A DNA stretch of 14,750 nt from Pseudorhodoplanes sp. (lineage in GTDB: Bacteria; Pseudomonadota; Alphaproteobacteria; Rhizobiales; Xanthobacteraceae): the NCBI GenBank assembly GCA_008933495.1, contig WBUW01000027.1, positions 1 through 14,750 on the forward strand, given 5' to 3'. Position numbers and translations under genes: made by a program. Shown here one piece after another: positions 13,670 to 14,750 of this stretch; the stretch's first letter is position 1; every line of letters begins with the position of its first letter. The notes beneath the pieces were generated by a model that saw only the letters and a program-made list of their open reading frames with translations, made no database searches and was not told the origin of the DNA.

Positions 13670-14512
13670 ATGTTTAACAGCAATCCCTTCGCTGCACTTT
13701 CGGCGTCCGTATCCCCTGCCGTCATGCAGACCTATGTCGTCGTGATGGCGATCCTAGTCATTGCCGGCACGCTATTTGACGTCGTTCATAAAGGAAGCGC
13801 GAAGTACTTCTTCCAAAACATGCGCGACTCCAAGACGAAGGCGCGGCGGCAGGTCGGCGGCGGCGAGGCAATCTCGATCGCGGTGCAGACCGCCATCGTC
13901 GACGTCGCGTTGTCGGGCGAGTTCTGCAACCAGCGCCGCCGCGTTGCCCATCTGCTCGGCATGTACGGCTTCATCATCTACGTCGTCACCACTGCCATCA
14001 TGGTGTTCGCCTATCCGACGCCGGCGACACCGACGCCCCCCACCCTCGCGACCTTGTGGTACATCGGTGCCTTGATGGTTTGCCTCGGCGGTTACTGGTT
14101 CTGGTTCTTCATCCGTGTCGATGTTTCCGCTGAAGGGCATTCGCCGTTCCGCCTGATGCGTGCCGATCTGTTCATCGTCACGATGGTCCTGAGCGCAACC
14201 TTCGGCCTGATCTGGGCTTGGCTGCAGCATGCGGGCAACACCACCTGGGCCACTGTCTTCCTGGGGCTTTTCCTTATCAACACCACGGTACTGTTCGCAT
14301 CGATCCCGTGGTCGAAGTTCTCCCACATGTTCTTCAAGCCGGCCGCTGCGTTCGAGAAAAGAGTTTCCAAGGCCAATGCTTCAGCCCAGAACCTGCCGAC
14401 GCTGACCCGTGACGATCCCGAACAGCAGAAAAGACATTCCATGGAACTGTTGCGAGACGCTCCAATGCACATGGGACTTGGCATCAAGCGCGAAGCGCCC
14501 CGCCACTATTAA
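13670..14512 (+). CDS. aprM: APS reductase-associated membrane protein AprM
   Basis: A 280-residue inner-membrane protein. Hydrophobic spans lie near residues 18-36, 96-115, 128-149, 166-186 and 191-213, followed by a polar cytoplasmic tail (214-280). FSHMFFKPAAAF (217-228) resembles the end of the membrane domain in NarI/HdrE-like cytochrome b proteins. AprM is the protein found beside aprBA in sulfur oxidisers that lack QmoABC; it is thought to anchor AprBA and take its electrons to the quinone pool, though biochemical proof is thin. Candidate haem-ligand histidines include His40 and His94. ATG 13670 is preferred (GAGGAAA at 13654-13660); an upstream TTG at 13631 would add 13 unlikely residues. 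aprB follows 45 nt downstream in the same operon. Confidence 0.85.
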   Translation: MFNSNPFAALSASVSPAVMQTYVVVMAILVIAGTLFDVVHKGSAKYFFQNMRDSKTKARRQVGGGEAISIAVQTAIVDVALSGEFCNQRRRVAHLLGMYGFIIYVVTTAIMVFAYPTPATPTPPTLATLWYIGALMVCLGGYWFWFFIRVDVSAEGHSPFRLMRADLFIVTMVLSATFGLIWAWLQHAGNTTWATVFLGLFLINTTVLFASIPWSKFSHMFFKPAAAFEKRVSKANASAQNLPTLTRDDPEQQKRHSMELLRDAPMHMGLGIKREAPRHY

Positions 14513-14557
14513 AAAAGCGGTCCGCAAGATCTACAGGAACAGATAAGGAGCCGACTT

Positions 14558-14750
14558 ATGCCTACCTTCGTCTACATGACAAGGTGCGACGGATGCGGAC
14601 ATTGCGTCGACATCTGTCCCTCGGACATCATGCACATCGATCAGACCTATCGTCGCGCCTACAACATCGAGCCTAACATGTGCTGGGAGTGCTACTCCTG
14701 CGTCAAGGCTTGTCCGCAGAATGCGATCGATGTGCGCGGATACGCAGATT
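14558..14750 (+). CDS. aprB: Adenylylsulfate reductase beta subunit, N-terminal part
   Basis: The first 64 residues are present; the gene runs off the window. Two [4Fe-4S] motifs are complete for their first cysteines: Cys10-x2-Cys13-x2-Cys16-x3-Cys20 (TRCDGCGHCVDICP) and Cys42-x2-Cys45-x2-Cys48-x3-Cys52 (MCWECYSCVKACP). Trp43 between the clusters corresponds to the tryptophan thought to aid electron transfer in AprB. The protein carries electrons from the FAD subunit AprA (expected just beyond the window) toward AprM during oxidation of sulfite plus AMP to APS. ATG 14558 has a good AAGGAG site 7 nt upstream (14545-14550). The closeness of the sequence to known AprB N-termini makes this assignment firm. 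Confidence 0.95.
   Translation, partial: MPTFVYMTRCDGCGHCVDICPSDIMHIDQTYRRAYNIEPNMCWECYSCVKACPQNAIDVRGYAD

Noticed and set aside
1..14750. CRISPR arrays, tRNA or rRNA genes, complete insertion sequences, known riboswitches
   Set aside because: I saw no regularly spaced repeats, no cloverleaf-like sequence with a CCA-adjacent TTCGA arm, no rRNA-like stretches and no transposase motifs in my reading.

Overview
The window looks like chromosomal DNA of a high-GC alphaproteobacterium that oxidises reduced sulfur compounds. Hyphomicrobiales (Xanthobacteraceae/Bradyrhizobiaceae-like) is my best guess, from protein style and base composition only. Its core is a dissimilatory sulfur-oxidation region of about 10 kb (4.8-14.75 kb). 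To its left lie unrelated metabolic genes: the end of a cyclase-family gene, an intradiol aromatic-ring dioxygenase, a shortened MgtE-type cation transporter and a polyhydroxyalkanoate synthase.

Left part. A cyclase C-terminus (1-99) and an intradiol dioxygenase (281-1156) read rightward and end at a strong hairpin. Convergent to them, on the minus strand, lie a polyhydroxyalkanoate synthase (2523-4466) and, 47 nt downstream of it, a CBS-MgtE transporter (1462-2475).

Sulfide part, all on the minus strand. In transcription order: a YeiH-family putative sulfate exporter (8949-10268) with a 55-residue single-span membrane protein directly behind it (8764-8931) and an intrinsic terminator (8710-8745); a universal-stress-type protein (8213-8680) translationally coupled to a C-terminally anchored protein of unknown function (7590-8216); a flavocytochrome c sulfide dehydrogenase pair, monohaem cytochrome (6886-7227) then Tat-exported flavoprotein (5591-6871); and an ArsR-family repressor (4769-5158). 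The repressor carries two cysteines 66 residues apart, the spacing of the persulfide sensors BigR and SqrR.

Sulfite part. ATP sulfurylase sat (11331-12506) reads rightward and meets a LysR-type regulator (12508-13539, minus) with one base between the stop codons. The regulator diverges from aprM (13670-14512), which is followed by aprB (14558 to the window edge). A perfect 13-bp inverted repeat containing TATAAT lies between lysR and aprM and is the obvious operator.

Working together (inference from known families): FccAB would oxidise sulfide in the periplasm, the persulfide sensor would de-repress it, AprBA with membrane partner AprM would oxidise sulfite to APS, Sat would turn APS into sulfate and ATP, and the YeiH-type carrier could remove the sulfate or sulfite. 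The step from sulfane sulfur to sulfite (Dsr, sHdr, Sox or a dioxygenase) is not in this window. The most unusual items are the YeiH/55-aa membrane pair, the stress-protein/membrane-anchored pair, several perfect inverted repeats at the sulfur promoters, and a 1.06-kb gene-poor gap that still holds a terminator.
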